NCBI RefSeq assembly: GCF_000471905.2
Contig: NW_006500327.1
Coordinates: 2,154,926-2,218,925 of the forward strand
Source of the DNA: Amborella trichopoda
Taxonomy: Eukaryota > Streptophyta > Magnoliopsida > Amborellales > Amborellaceae
Length of the DNA: 64,000 nucleotides
Direction: 5' to 3'
Both the position numbers and the translations under genes were made by a program. The notes under the pieces were generated by a model. The model was not told the DNA's origin, did no database searches, and worked only from the letters and a program-made list of their open reading frames with translations. Shown here one piece after another: positions 11,546-21,819 of this stretch (the stretch's first letter is position 1; every line of letters begins with the position of its first letter).

Positions 11546-12628
11546 GCCAATTACGGATGCAAAGACAGATAGCACACGACAACATTGCCCAAAGAAATTG
11601 TGTGTGCCTCTTAAAGTACAACTATTCATATGGATCATATGTCAAGATAAATTAGCAATTGTTGACAACTTGAGAAAGATGGGGTTTATTATCACAAATG
11701 TATGTATCCTATGTAAAGACAGTGATGAAACTTCACAACATATTTTCTTTTTATGCCCTTTTGTTACATATCTTTGGGATTGGGCTCGACAATGCCTCAA
11801 TTTGTCATTACTTTTACCCCAAAATGTCATAGCTCTTCTTGACCAATGGATCACACCCGATATTTTAAAGATGGGAACTATTCTTTGGAGATCTATTTGG
11901 ATTAGTCTTCTTTGAAGTGTGTAGAAGGAAAGAAATGAAAGGGTCTTTGATAGAATGAGTACATATCTATTTACATTAAAATCGAATATTTTGGCAGTTG
12001 CAGGTGATTGCTCTTTGCACATAAGGATAGTGGTTTTATTCCTAAGTGTCTTATCATTAGCAATCCCTTGGCAGTAGCGACTATGGATGTTACCTCCAAC
12101 ACTCGTAGTGAGGTTGTTTGGATACCACCAACAATGAATTCCTTCAAACTTAATTTTGTTGGAAGTTCACTTGGCAATCCAAGGCCTGCTGGCTATGGTG
12201 GTCTCAACAAAATAACTTGGGTCATATTATATTTTTTTACTCAGGTCCTTGTAGTATTACAACAACAAATAGGGCGGAAGCATAAGGTTTATTAGAAGTT
12301 TGAAATTGTTATGCACTTTGGAAGGGGGCAGGATTATCGCAGGAGACTCGACAAATATCATTACCCGGAGTAAGAGAAATGCCCATATTCTATGGAGATT
12401 AAGGACTATTTTTCATCAAATTTAGGATATTTTGTCAGCCTCTACAGCAACGGTCCAACATTGTTATAGAGAGGCGAATGAAGATGTTAATGTTCTTGCC
12501 AAATGAGGAGTCCATACTCCATCTTTGTTGGTTACTTCATTTCTATAATCTTGTGTCTTTGCTTGGACATCTTGTATTTAACATTTGAATTAATGATAAG
12601 TCACACGTTACCGTTCAAAAAAAAAAAA
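11546..12628 (+). pseudogene. L1-type LINE 3' end: zf-RVT and RNase H fragments
   Basis: From about 11585 the frame reads LCVPLKVQLFIWIICQDKL, then CILCKDSDETSQHIFFLCPF and an LWDW box: the zinc-binding zf-RVT domain found after plant L1 reverse transcriptases (Cys-x2-Cys, His, Cys pattern intact). After stops comes an RNase H start, NSFKLNFVGSSLGNPRPAGYGG in pieces near 12135-12200, then NEDVNVLAK. The element is 5'-truncated and ends in a 12 bp poly(A) at 12617-12628. Confidence 0.8.
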
Positions 12629-12630
12629 GG

Positions 12631-13477
12631 GGACAATTACAAAAAAAAAAAACCCAAAATATACTATCTATATGACTTACCCCCATCCATACCTTTTCTC
12701 TCACTTTTTTCTCAAAAATATACTTTCCATGCAAATACCCCCCCAAAAAAAAAGTTCATTTTTTTGACAAAAATGCCCTTCCCATAGAAAATGCCCCATT
12801 TTTTATTTTACAGAAATGCGCTCTAACAGTCTCAAATGGTGCTCTGACAATACATGCTCTGGAGCCACAGTGCTTCGGAAGTTGCATAGGGCGCTCTAGC
12901 ACTTAAGACACAAAGCTCTGGCAGTAGCAGAAAGCGCTTCAGCAGTACACGTTCTAGAGACAATGCGCTCCGACAATACACGTTCTCGAGACAATGTGCT
13001 CCGGCGGTCTCAAAGGGCGCTCCGGCAGTTACACAAGGTACTCCAGCACTCGAGAGACATCGCTCTGGCACTCGAGACACATGTGCTCCGGCAGTGCATG
13101 TTCTGGAGACGACAACGCTTCGGCATTTGTAAAACGTGATCCGGCAGTGCTTGCTCTGGAGACGAGGTGCTCCAGTAGTTGAATAGGGCACTCCGGCAGT
13201 ACTTGTCCTGGAGTCATAGTGCTCCGACAGTATATGTTCTAGACAGTGCGCTCCAGCAGTTGTATGCTGTGCTTCGACAATGTGCTACTTGGGTCTGATA
13301 GTCAGTGCCAATTGATATTTTTTTTGGACAAGAAGGGCATTTTCGTAAAAAAAAGGACTTTTTTGGTTGGTGGGATATTTGCATAGAAAGTATACTTTTG
13401 AGAAAAAAGTGAGATAAAAGGTTTGGATGAGGGTAAGTAGCATAGATAGTGTATTTTAGGGGGTTTGTAATTTTTCC
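12631..13477. mobile_element. TIR element with GC-rich minisatellite core
   Basis: Arms of about 160 bp (12631-12800 and 13310-13477) are inverted copies at roughly 80 percent by eye. They share ATACTATCTAT, TTTTCTCTCACTTTTTTCTC, ATGCAAATA and AAAATGCCCTT. Ends start GGACAATTAC and, reversed, GGAAAAATTAC. The core (12826-13300) is an irregular tandem array of about 18 GTGCTCCGGCAGT-type boxes alternating with ACATGTTCTGGAGAC. Both outer flanks are A runs: it appears to have landed in the poly(A) tail of the preceding LINE, with the duplication hidden in the A tract. Terminal form suggests a Mutator-like element; no transposase. Confidence 0.7.
12826..13300. repeat. GC-rich degenerate minisatellite
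   Basis: Units of about 17-35 bp built from GTGCTCCGGCAGT and TTCTGGAGACA boxes. Reading frames here on both strands (for example 13191-12832, minus) are by-products of the repeat. Confidence 0.8.
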
Positions 13478-13504
13478 AAAAAAAAAAAAACCTCACATAG
13501 TTAG

Positions 13505-13950
13505 TAATGCACCGATATCATGGTGTGGTAGTGTAGTATGTGAAAATCATCCAGTTTTTTATTTCCATGCCTTTCTTTTATAAAAAAATTTGGATATTCT
13601 TATATTTTCCACAATTTTGATCCTCAAAATAAGTACACATTTGATGATCTACGAGGAAATAAAATGAATAATGACAAGCAGACCGAAAACAAAGTTTAAA
13701 ATAGACAAAATTTTAAGGTTCAAAATTCATTTCGTTTAGATCCATGATCATGATTTTCAAAATTATCAGTATGTGCCAAAATCCATATTTAAGATATATT
13801 TCCAAGGACACCGTATTTGAACTAGTGCATCGGCTCACAAGCCAAACACAGTCCCATATTTTCACTGAATTTTGTAAGCAAATTTGGGGGAGTGGACCAC
13901 ATCACTGACGCCATGTCATATTCTGATGCGTCCCACTTTCTCTTGATCAA
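13505..13950. other. No gene seen
   Basis: Nothing recognised. Confidence 0.5.
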
Positions 13951-14053
13951 CGTTCATCGGTTGATAACGAGGATAATCATGCTTTTTACAATAGATTTCA
14001 ATGTTCATCGGTTGATAAAGACGATAATCATACTTTTTACAATAGATTTCAAT
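13951..14053 (+). repeat. 51 bp tandem duplication
   Basis: GTTCATCGGTTGATAA starts at 13952 and 14003; the two units differ at a few positions. Confidence 0.85.
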
Positions 14054-14097
14054 GGTCCTATCAGTCACCTTGCTATTTTTTTTTTCTTTTGGATTGT

Positions 14098-14312
14098 TTA
14101 ATACGATTTACCATTATTACAAAGTGGTCACTGTCACTCTCAAGCATTAGGTATTAAATTGTATAACTTGGCTTGTACCATAGAATTCGAGAAATTTTTT
14201 TTAAAACATTAAATCTATTCAATGATACACTTACAACCATTCAATTTAAAAGATTGTGATTTTTTTGTATTAAAAAATAAATGATCTTTTTGTGTACTTT
14301 CCCTTTTTTTTT
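14098..14312. mobile_element. Family B MITE (copy B3)
   Basis: Diverged copy: CATTATTACAAAGTGGTCAC on the left, the TCGAGAAATTTTTTTTAAAA middle block, and a short right arm ending at TGTACTTTCCC. Confidence 0.45.
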
Positions 14313-14325
14313 TTTCTTGATTGAA

Positions 14326-14690
14326 TACTATGAGATCATTTACCCTTATTATGGGGATATCAAATTGAATAGCTTGTGGAGTGTCACAAAATTTGAGAAT
14401 TTTTTTTGAAGTTTAAGTCCAGTTAATGACACTCTCACAACTATCTAATTGAAAATGAAAAGTATAGAATGAAATCATTTACCTTTCATAAAAAGTGGTC
14501 ACAATTAATCTTGACCATTGGATGTGAAATTGGATGGTTCCATTTGTTCCATCGACCAAACTCAATATTCAAAAAATAAAATTCGAACGTTGTGAGACAC
14601 CCAAGCTATCAAATTTCACATACGATAGTCATAAGTAATTGTAACCTCCTTGTATCAAATGCAAAGTAAACAATTTCATTGTATATAAAT
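14326..14690. mobile_element. Two adjoining family B MITEs (copies B4a and B4b)
   Basis: B4a (14326-14456) has a left arm and centre but lacks most of its right arm. B4b (14465-14690) is complete, with ATGAAATCATTTACCTTTC on the left and TAACCTCCTTGTATCAAATG on the right. They may be a tandem insertion. Confidence 0.5.
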
Positions 14691-14744
14691 CCCAATTGCA
14701 AATATGACCGCAGTAATTGTGATCTTGTTGCACTGAAAGTAAAT

Positions 14745-15132
14745 AATTTTTTAGTTTTTTTTTTAATATTGATGAGGGACTCGATAAGAATGGAGCTCTA
14801 GATGTGGCACCGCCTATCCTATTATGTTGTGGTACCGGCCGCGCTGACCATCTCGACCCCAGATGACCCACAAATACCAGAGAGATGCTTGGATGAGAGA
14901 GGTAGTATTGGAGGGCCAATGTCAGGGAGTGGGGCCGGTACCCTTTCATAAAGCCGGTGGGTGCATGACACAAAACAACACTGATAAGCCTTGAGTAGTT
15001 TGAAGAGAGAGAAAGGGTCAGGGATTAGCTGATCAAGGTTGTCCCATGTTCAGGTCTTTAACCCCTCGAAACAGGTGGGTGCCTTTGTCTCCTTACAAAT
15101 CATGCCCTTCTCCACTCAATAAATAGAAACAC
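14745..15132. other. GC-richer DNA before the promoter-like island, no gene seen
   Basis: Contains CGGCCGCGC and GGGGCCGGTACC. The minus ORF 14973-14629 overlaps a MITE and is not credible. Confidence 0.4.
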
Positions 15133-15245
15133 TTCTGTACACGTTACGCGTATAGTGCACTACATGCTTTCCCCAATTACAAACCATATCTGTGTTCAAT
15201 ACACGTTGCGCGTATCGTGCTTCCTCTGTGACCCAATTAATATGC
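15133..15245 (+). repeat. 62 bp tandem duplication with palindromic core
   Basis: TACACGTTACGCGTATAGTG (15138) recurs as TACACGTTGCGCGTATCGTG (15200), each followed by CCCAATTA about 35 bp later. The core TACGCGTA is a palindrome. Confidence 0.65.
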
Positions 15246-15600
15246 ACTGGCCCATTCCCCTGTCGTGGGTTCAGGGCTCACGTCCCTTCTCTCATGTCAC
15301 ATGCCATTTACAACACTAAGACATTTGGCGCCCTACACAGCCTGGACCGCGGCCCATGGCCCACATCCACCCGTCCTTTACTGGGCCCGAGACACGTGGC
15401 ACGATCTGGGCTCAACATCCCCTACCTAATCTCTTGCTTACCGATGACCCAGTCCTCTCTCTAGCAACTGAATGTAACGGACCATGGGCCCTCCTCTGTT
15501 CCTGTCCAACGGGAGAGCGGCTTAAGTGCGTGTATACTGTAGTAAGAAGTCTTGGTTTGGTACATATATATACACGACCAGTGTGTGATACATGGTAACA
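15190..15600 (+). promoter_or_regulatory. Promoter-like island with site II and ABRE-like motifs
   Basis: Contains TGGCCC/TGGGCC site II words at about 15247, 15353, 15382 and 15484, an ABRE-type ACACGTGGC at 15392-15400, and a TATATATA box near 15563. A hAT MITE starts at 15604, where a transcript would begin. Confidence 0.35.
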
Positions 15601-15603
15601 ATT

Positions 15604-15824
15604 TAGGGCTAGCAACGGCCCCTGCCAGCCCCCGTCCAGGCCCGGTCCGGGCTAGAAAAAAGATAAATAAAACAACGATTGGGCCTAGCCAGCCCTAGCA
15701 CTGGTCCAGGCCCGTCCCAATCCTCAAGCTATGGTAGCCAAGCCTTGACGTGGCCCTCGGGCCATACTTGGTGACCCAAGCCCAATTCTTTTAGGGCCGG
15801 CTACCCAGTTCATTACCACCCCTA
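15604..15824. mobile_element. hAT-like MITE
   Basis: TAGGGCTAGCAACGG start, TTCATTACCACCCCTA end, GGCCCGGTCCGGGC interior. The 8 bp flanks do not match. Confidence 0.5.
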
Positions 15825-16034
15825 CCTTCAAATGAATCCTCTTCTCAATAGAAATGAAAAAACTGCTGGATTTATCTCGTAAGAACCATTGTTTTAGGGA
15901 TCTTGATTGTGCTAGAGAGTTTCAACGATTTTGAATTTCTAGAGAAGACTTAAGGAAAGTTGAAGCTTTGAGATAAGGACGAGGTTTTTATGAGTATATG
16001 TCCCCTCCTAAAAAAATTATGTTTTAAAGGGTTT

Positions 16035-16222
16035 GTATACACCGGCATCATTTACTTTTTATACAAGGTGGTCAAGGTTATTTACAATCATTTGATGTAA
16101 AATTTGATAGCTTGGTTTTGTCATAAAATTCGAGTAAATTTCTTTTAAAGTTTGAGTTTAGTCAATGGAATAATTGCAGCCACCTAATTTTACATTCAAT
16201 CGTCAAGATTAATGTGACCACC
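16035..16222. mobile_element. Family B MITE (copy B5)
   Basis: ATCATTTACTTTTTATACAA on the left and GTCAAGATTAATGTGACCAC on the right, with the GAGTTTAGTCAATGGAATAA centre. Confidence 0.55.
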
Positions 16223-16257
16223 TTGGACCTAATTTTTAAGAACATATAATTTCTAAC

Positions 16258-16420
16258 ATGAAGAACATAAATATGAAAAAATAAAATTAAAAGTAAATTA
16301 CAAATATTAATTTTATGAAGAAAAAATTTGGACCATTCATTTGAACTATTTTTAAATGGACCACCCCTTTGCTTTATACTTTGGGAGACACATTTCTACA
16401 TTTGCGTCCCCCGACCCATG
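16258..16420 (+). repeat. Dispersed repeat, copy 2 of 2
   Basis: GAACATAAATATGAAAAAAT to TTTTTAAATGGACCACCCC; partner of 5843-6010. Confidence 0.5.
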
Positions 16421-17867
16421 GAAAAAAAGAAGAAGATAAATCTAGTGTTTTATCTCTAATATTGGTCAAATATGTAGGGATACGAAGTTTGGTTGGGAAG
16501 ATATATTCATTTTGATGGAATTATTTAAGGGAAAGATTTTGAATATAAGATTAGTTTTGGGGATTTACCCTCGAAGTTTTTAGGGGTATTTTGGTTATTT
16601 TAATTTATCAAGAATTGTTTTTAATATTTATGCAAGTGTGAGTTTAAGAGAGGAATGGGTTCCCCAAATTTGGTGTCAAAATATTTTTTATAAAAAATTA
16701 AAATAAAATAATGTATAGGCATGCCATTATGATTGGGGTCATCTAAACCGTCTATTCAGATTGGATGGTTGGAGCTACAGAGATGAGGAAGTATATAAAT
16801 GTCTAAGGCTGGGAAATATAGAAAGTTTTTCCTAAAAATCGTTTTAAAATTTTTCGATAAAGTTAAATGAGAAAGTTGTATACGAATGGTTTTCATTTTT
16901 CTAAAAATATTTCTTTAATATTTTCTTTAGGTGCACCTTATTGAGATGATGGTACATACCAAATTTCATATTCATATGATTTATAGAAAAAATAAAAATT
17001 AAATACTTTAAGATGTTAGATGCAGACAACATAGTCAATGGCTCATTTGTGACATTTTGATAAAAGTAACCTCAGTTGTCCGTTTTTATTTTTATTTTGA
17101 ATGGTAACCTCAGTTGTCCATTTTAATAGGAGGATGGATACGCAGGGAAGTATATAAGATAAGTTTTCCCATCTATTTATTATATTTTCCCCAAGTTCTT
17201 TTGTATCTTCTTCTTGTATTTTTTTATATGAAGTTTAAGTTCTACTGTATACTGTTTTCAAATAAATGTAATTCATTCCTCTTTACTTTCTTTAATTTGG
17301 TCAAATAAGATTCAATTGATGTATTTCACTTTCATTTTGCATGATCCATGTTAAATCTCATTTAAGATTGTAGCAATTTCATGACTTCGATGGGTATTTT
17401 GAAATTCAATGAAAAGTTGTGAGTAAAACAATAAATTATAGATCTCTTACGTGTATTTTGATAAATTTCCCTTCATTTTAACTGTGTTCAGGAATTTGCC
17501 TCACGGTACTTGGGCAAGTGCAAGTATTGTAGAGGAACAAAAGCCCTGAAAAAAATGAGAAGTTGAGTAAAATCAAAAGCAACATTGAAAAGTCCAAATA
17601 ATTTTTAAAAAAAATATACAAAAAAATGGATCTAAAAATTTTCGATTCATGGATAGGAACATTTAAAAAATTTTAAAAAATAAAAAAATAGAAAAAAATT
17701 ATGGAAAAAAAAAACTCACCAATCTTTGTCAAAAACATTTGAATCAAATACAAGAAATTTATACAACAAATACATTTTTTTAAAAAAAAATTATATACCC
17801 CAAGATGTACATGCAACTCAGCCTCACCGATATGGGGAGACGAGTCTTGTAACACTGTTTTAACCTA
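16421..17867. other. AT-rich DNA, no gene seen
   Basis: Near 16570-16610 it carries GGGGTATTTTGGT, half of the family D central hairpin, so a decayed family D element may be present. Confidence 0.45.
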
Positions 17868-18102
17868 GAGATTGTATATTACGTGACTATTTATCATTGT
17901 CATAAGGACGTGACAACACCTTACCATTAGATTTCAAATTAAATGACTTGGGGTACGTCTTAGAGTTTAATAAAATTTTTTTAAAACTTCTAATCTAATC
18001 AACGACATACTTGTAACCCCCGATTTAAAATCTAACATACAAGAATCATTGTGTCTTCCTTGTACTAAAAATGAAATAAATTTTTTTTATATATTTTTCT
18101 TC
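17868..18102. mobile_element. Family B MITE (copy B6)
   Basis: GATTGTATATTACGTGACTA start, centre near CTAATCTAATCAACGACATA, and right arm TTCCTTGTACTAAAAATGAA. Confidence 0.5.
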
Positions 18103-18377
18103 GAGGCCAATATTTAAAACTAAGCTTTTCATGTATTTCTCAAATTCGTTAGAGTGGATTATCTTTGTTCCAAGCATTGAAGAGGATTTGACATGGAATT
18201 TGCGGATTAATAGGGAGAATTGCCGCAAAATGCCGATCGGCCAATTTTTAACTTGGCAAGTAACCACATATTGTCTCCAAAAAAAAGCCTTAACATACGA
18301 TGGACTATTTACCATTAGAAATGAATTATTTATGTGCAACAACATGGAGCTATTTACCATTGGATTGTTACCGTAGA

Positions 18378-18834
18378 GGGTGAGGTTTGTATAAGGCACA
18401 CTCTTTATACTGTAGAAGTAGGTGCACTCCTAAATGTTTTTTGGAGATTAGTTTTCGGGTGGAAATCTTATGATGTGCTTAAAAGTCTAATTTTATCCCT
18501 AGTAATGAAATTTAAAATTTTAAAAATCTATAAATCGAGCAGATCTATAGACATTCGAAAATCTTGAAAATAGACAACCCATATAATTTGTTGCAAGATA
18601 TACTATTTTTAAAACTTATATTTTTTTTTTTTTTCAAATGTTTAGCCCTTCGTATAGCCAACCCCAAATAGTTGGGATAAGGCTTTGATGCTGATGACGA
18701 CCATGATGATCAATATATATTGAGGTCAAGATGATAAATTGTAGGGTCTTCCTACATCAAAATTCTCTGTTCTAGATTATTTTTGAGGTTCACCTTACTT
18801 CAATAGGATAAAACTGACACTGTATTTAAACTTT
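18378..18834 (-). mobile_element. Family C MITE (copy C3), split by an RTE tail
   Basis: Left end GGGTGAGGTTTGTATAAGG, right end near GTATTTAAACTTTG. The interior is interrupted at 18641-18712 by an RTE-type LINE 3' end, so the MITE is older than that retroelement insertion. Confidence 0.5.
18641..18712 (+). mobile_element. RTE-type LINE tail nested in family C copy C3
   Basis: GTATAGCCAACCCCAAATAG, TTGGGATAAGGCTTTGATG, then GAT-rich simple repeat. Only the last 70 bp of the element. Confidence 0.6.
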
Positions 18835-18857
18835 GTACATATTTAAGTAGTAGGAAA

Positions 18858-19256
18858 CTACAATTGATATCCACCATCTGTTATAAAAAACAAACGTTCG
18901 ATGCATATGTATGAGAGGTGTATCATGCAAGGTACACTAGTGATGCATGCTATAGACATTTGTTTCTTACCATGGATGGTGGAGATCAACCACATAACTG
19001 TCAATCGAGAACTAGGTTGTATCTTTTCAAGCAGCGGTGGTACAATTCCTGTGGTGTACAATATGTTTAAACGCCATACACCCCACTGGTGTAGAGTGTG
19101 TATGCATACCATAACGAGTGTTAATGGGGTTTGTTTAGATAGAAATGGTACATGGACATGTTGGAGACACCAAAGAGGCCAATTCATTGCCCATATAAAT
19201 GCAGCATATAAACAGATACCTAGATTACAGTGTCTCACGTTGTACATATGAAACAA
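18858..19256. other. Unexplained stretch open on both strands
   Basis: Open reading frames of 116 codons (plus, 18901-19251) and 132 codons (minus, 19256-18858) overlap. Neither has a motif I recognise. Composition is more balanced than the surroundings. Confidence 0.35.
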
Positions 19257-19391
19257 TTAGTAGTTAGATAGCCCATAACTGGTACGCGTCTTTTAAAGAC
19301 CAGATTGTGACCAGCCCCCATGGACCACTTGGTTGATCTGAATCGACCTATTGGAGACCTCACAGCTAATAAAATAAGCGCATTGTTGATA

Positions 19392-19610
19392 AAAAGGTCG
19401 TTTATCTTTTGTACAATAAGGTTACAATCACTTTTTATCTCTTAAATTTCAAAATGAGTTTTTCTTAAAGTGTCATTGAATAGAAACAAAGTTTTAAAAA
19501 AAATTCTCAAACTTCGTGACTCACCCTAAACTATAATTTGATATCTAATGAATATAAATAGTTGTGACTTCCTAGTATAAAAGACAAATAGTCTCTTTGT
19601 AGACAATCCC
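19392..19610. mobile_element. Family B MITE (copy B7)
   Basis: Left arm TTATCTTTTGTACAATAAGG, right arm GTGACTTCCTAGTATAAAAG followed by AGACAATCCC. Confidence 0.5.
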
Positions 19611-19799
19611 TAAAATAAAAATGAAATGAAAAAAAATTGCATAAAGTCATCTTCCAAATGTTTTGTTTAGTGATTTAAATTTAGAATTATCTAAAAACAT
19701 GGTAAAAAGCTTGGATGATGATAATGATCGAGAAACATAGGAAACTTGGAAAATAATGTAAATTTAAGTGGAATTCAGCCTTATGTTGTCTCATGTTCT

Positions 19800-19894
19800 T
19801 TTTTGACAATATTCGAAACTTTTTATTAATCAATCAACATATTACAACAAAATTATAATACTCCATGAGCATCAACAACAGCGATCAATGTTGA
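19800..19894 (-). mobile_element. 5'-truncated L1-type retro-insert (95 bp)
   Basis: On the minus strand it ends ATTAATAAAAAG...TTGTCAAAAA. Flanks ctcatgttct and cttatgttct match 9 of 10. Confidence 0.6.
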
Positions 19895-20092
19895 CTTATG
19901 TTCTAACTGAGATATGGTAACTAATGTTCCCATTGAGACGTGGTGACTTATGTGAGAATAGATATGGCGACAAATGGTCATATATAGTGACTAATGGCAT
20001 GTCTGAGATATGGTGGCTCATATAAAAAGACAACGAGTTATAGTCTAATTGATGGTGTAGCCCTCGACAAAGAGGATTGGAAAAATAACATT

Positions 20093-20147
20093 TGTATAAC
20101 CGACCCCAAACAGTTGGTATAATACTTAGATGATTATAATGATGTAT
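20093..20147 (+). mobile_element. RTE-type LINE tail
   Basis: GTATAACCGACCCCAAACAG, then a diverged AAGGCTTTGATG equivalent and ATGATTATAATGATG. Confidence 0.5.
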
Positions 20148-20199
20148 TGGGCAATTTCTAATTCATAAGTAAAGAGCTTGGCTTGATTATCAATAATAA

Positions 20200-20204
20200 T
20201 AATA

Positions 20205-20258
<54 letters not shown>

Positions 20259-20300
20259 ATTATTATTATTATAATAACAATAACAATAACAATAACAATA
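20200..20300. repeat. ATT microsatellite
   Basis: About 25 ATT units grading into AAC units; it creates a poly-Tyr reading frame that is not a gene. Confidence 0.95.
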
Positions 20301-20302
20301 TA

Positions 20303-20688
20303 AAAAAAAGTTTATATAGAGCCAAGGCTCTTAACAATCAAATTGGAGCCAACCTCAAAAATTTCGCTGGAAGAGAATGTTTGAAGCCCAAATATCCTCT
20401 CAAATAAAGCATATTGACATCAATAAGCATAGTCACGAGAAAAAATGAATTTCAAGTTTTGGAAATTGTACATCTCGTAACGTATTTTTGGACCGTCAAT
20501 TGTCAAGATTTTCATAGATATGCTCGATCTACACTATTTTTGAAGATTTAAATTTTATAATTAAAAATAAAAATATATTTTAAGGCCATCACAAAGATTT
20601 CTAGTGTTGAAACTATATTTCTCAACATTATTTGAAGGTGGGCTCTACTTTGATTGTTTAGAGCCTAGACTCTATACAAACTGCACCC
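20303..20688 (+). mobile_element. Family A MITE (copy A1), type description
   Basis: Family A is a non-coding element of about 380 bp. One end reads GGAAAAAGTTTATATAGAGC and the other, reverse complemented, GGGTGCGGTTTGTATAGAGC. Both ends continue into GAGGCTCTAAACAATCAAA. Each TIR therefore contains a perfect small palindrome, AGAGCC-N2-GGCTCT. The interior is AT-rich, with recurring blocks such as GATCATCTCGACATCAAGATG. It has no reading frame. GG-starting termini and 9 bp target duplications at the best copies point to a Mutator-like MITE, which is inference. A1 begins beside a long ATT microsatellite. Confidence 0.75.
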
Positions 20689-20698
20689 ATAATAATAA

Positions 20699-21053
20699 GG
20701 GTGTGGTTTGTATAGAGCCTAGGCTCTAAGCAATAAGGCACGCCTTCAAATAGTATCAAGAAATGTGGTTTCATACTAGAAATCTTTTTAACAGCTTTAA
20801 AACATATTTTTATTTTTAATTATAAAATTTAAAGCTTAAACAATAGTGAAGATTGAGCATATCTATGAAAACTTGAAAATTGACCGTTCAAAAATAAGTT
20901 ACAAGATGCACTATTTCCAAAACTTGAAATCTATTTTTTTCTCATGTCCATGCATCGTGGATATATGGCATCAAAACAACCTCTTCTAATGAAATTTTTG
21001 AGGTGGGCTCTAATTTCATTGTTTAGAACTTTGGCTCAATATAAACTTTTTCC
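20699..21053 (-). mobile_element. Family A MITE (copy A2), tail to tail with A1
   Basis: Opposite orientation to A1, separated from it by ten bases (ataataataa). Flanking 9-mers are taataataa on the left and gaataatag on the right, 7 of 9 matching, as expected of a target duplication. With A1 it makes an inverted dimer of about 750 bp. Confidence 0.7.
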
Positions 21054-21171
21054 GAATAATAGTAATAATATTAATAATAATAGTAATATTCATAATATTT
21101 ATAATAATAATGAACTTGGCTACCTCCAATGCAAAATGCGTATTCCATACTCAATTAAGGGATTTTTAAAA

Positions 21172-21260
21172 GGAAAAAGTTCATATAAAGTTGCAATCTT
21201 AAAATGTAGAATTACTTATGCACCTCAAAAATCCATCGGAGGGGCTGCCAAAAAAAAGTA
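21172..21260 (+). mobile_element. Family C MITE fragment (copy C4)
   Basis: Left terminus only: GGAAAAAGTTCATATAAAG, then CACCTCAAAAATCCATCGG. The sequence departs from the family after about 90 bp. Confidence 0.45.
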
Positions 21261-21403
21261 TGACTATTAATATAGTAATATAAGGTGCTCATAAACACCA
21301 TTTTCTAATTCGGATGGCCAGCCATTGATTAGATTCAAAATTTCTCAAATTTTATGACACCCCAAGCCATCCAATTTAACATCTAGAATGCCTTCGGTTT
21401 TAT

Positions 21404-21806
21404 AGGTGAGGTTTGTATAAGTACCAACCTTTTATATTATTGAAGTAAAGTGTATATCAGTACTATGCCAAAAATGCAGTTTTAGTGCTATAAAGGCTTA
21501 TGATGATATGTAAATCTATTGTTACCCCAATTATGAAATTTAAAGTTTCAAAAATAGTTAGGAATCGAGCACATCAATAAACACTTGAAAAATATTGAAA
21601 ATAGATGGTCAAAATTGTGTTAGAAGACAAACTATTTTTAAAACTAAAAATCCCTTTTTTTTTCTTTTTTTTTAAGATGTCTATGAATATGGAGGACGAG
21701 ATTAAGGAGTTGAGGGTTTTCCAGCATATAAATAACCTTCTCTAGTGAGTTTTTAGGTGCACCTAACTTATACAGTATAAGGTTGCACCTTACATGAACC
21801 TTTTCC
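21404..21806 (-). mobile_element. Family C MITE (copy C5)
   Basis: Left end AGGTGAGGTTTGTATAAG, right end AGGTTGCACC then CATGAACCTTTTCC. Interior matches C1 in reverse orientation. The flanking 9-mers do not match. Confidence 0.55.
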
Positions 21807-21819
21807 AATATATATAATC

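Noticed and set aside
12832-13217. ORFs on both strands over 12832-13217
   Set aside because: Products of the GC-rich minisatellite; no domain and repeat-driven codons.
20183-20407. Poly-Tyr/Asn ORF
   Set aside because: Translation of the ATT/AAC microsatellite.
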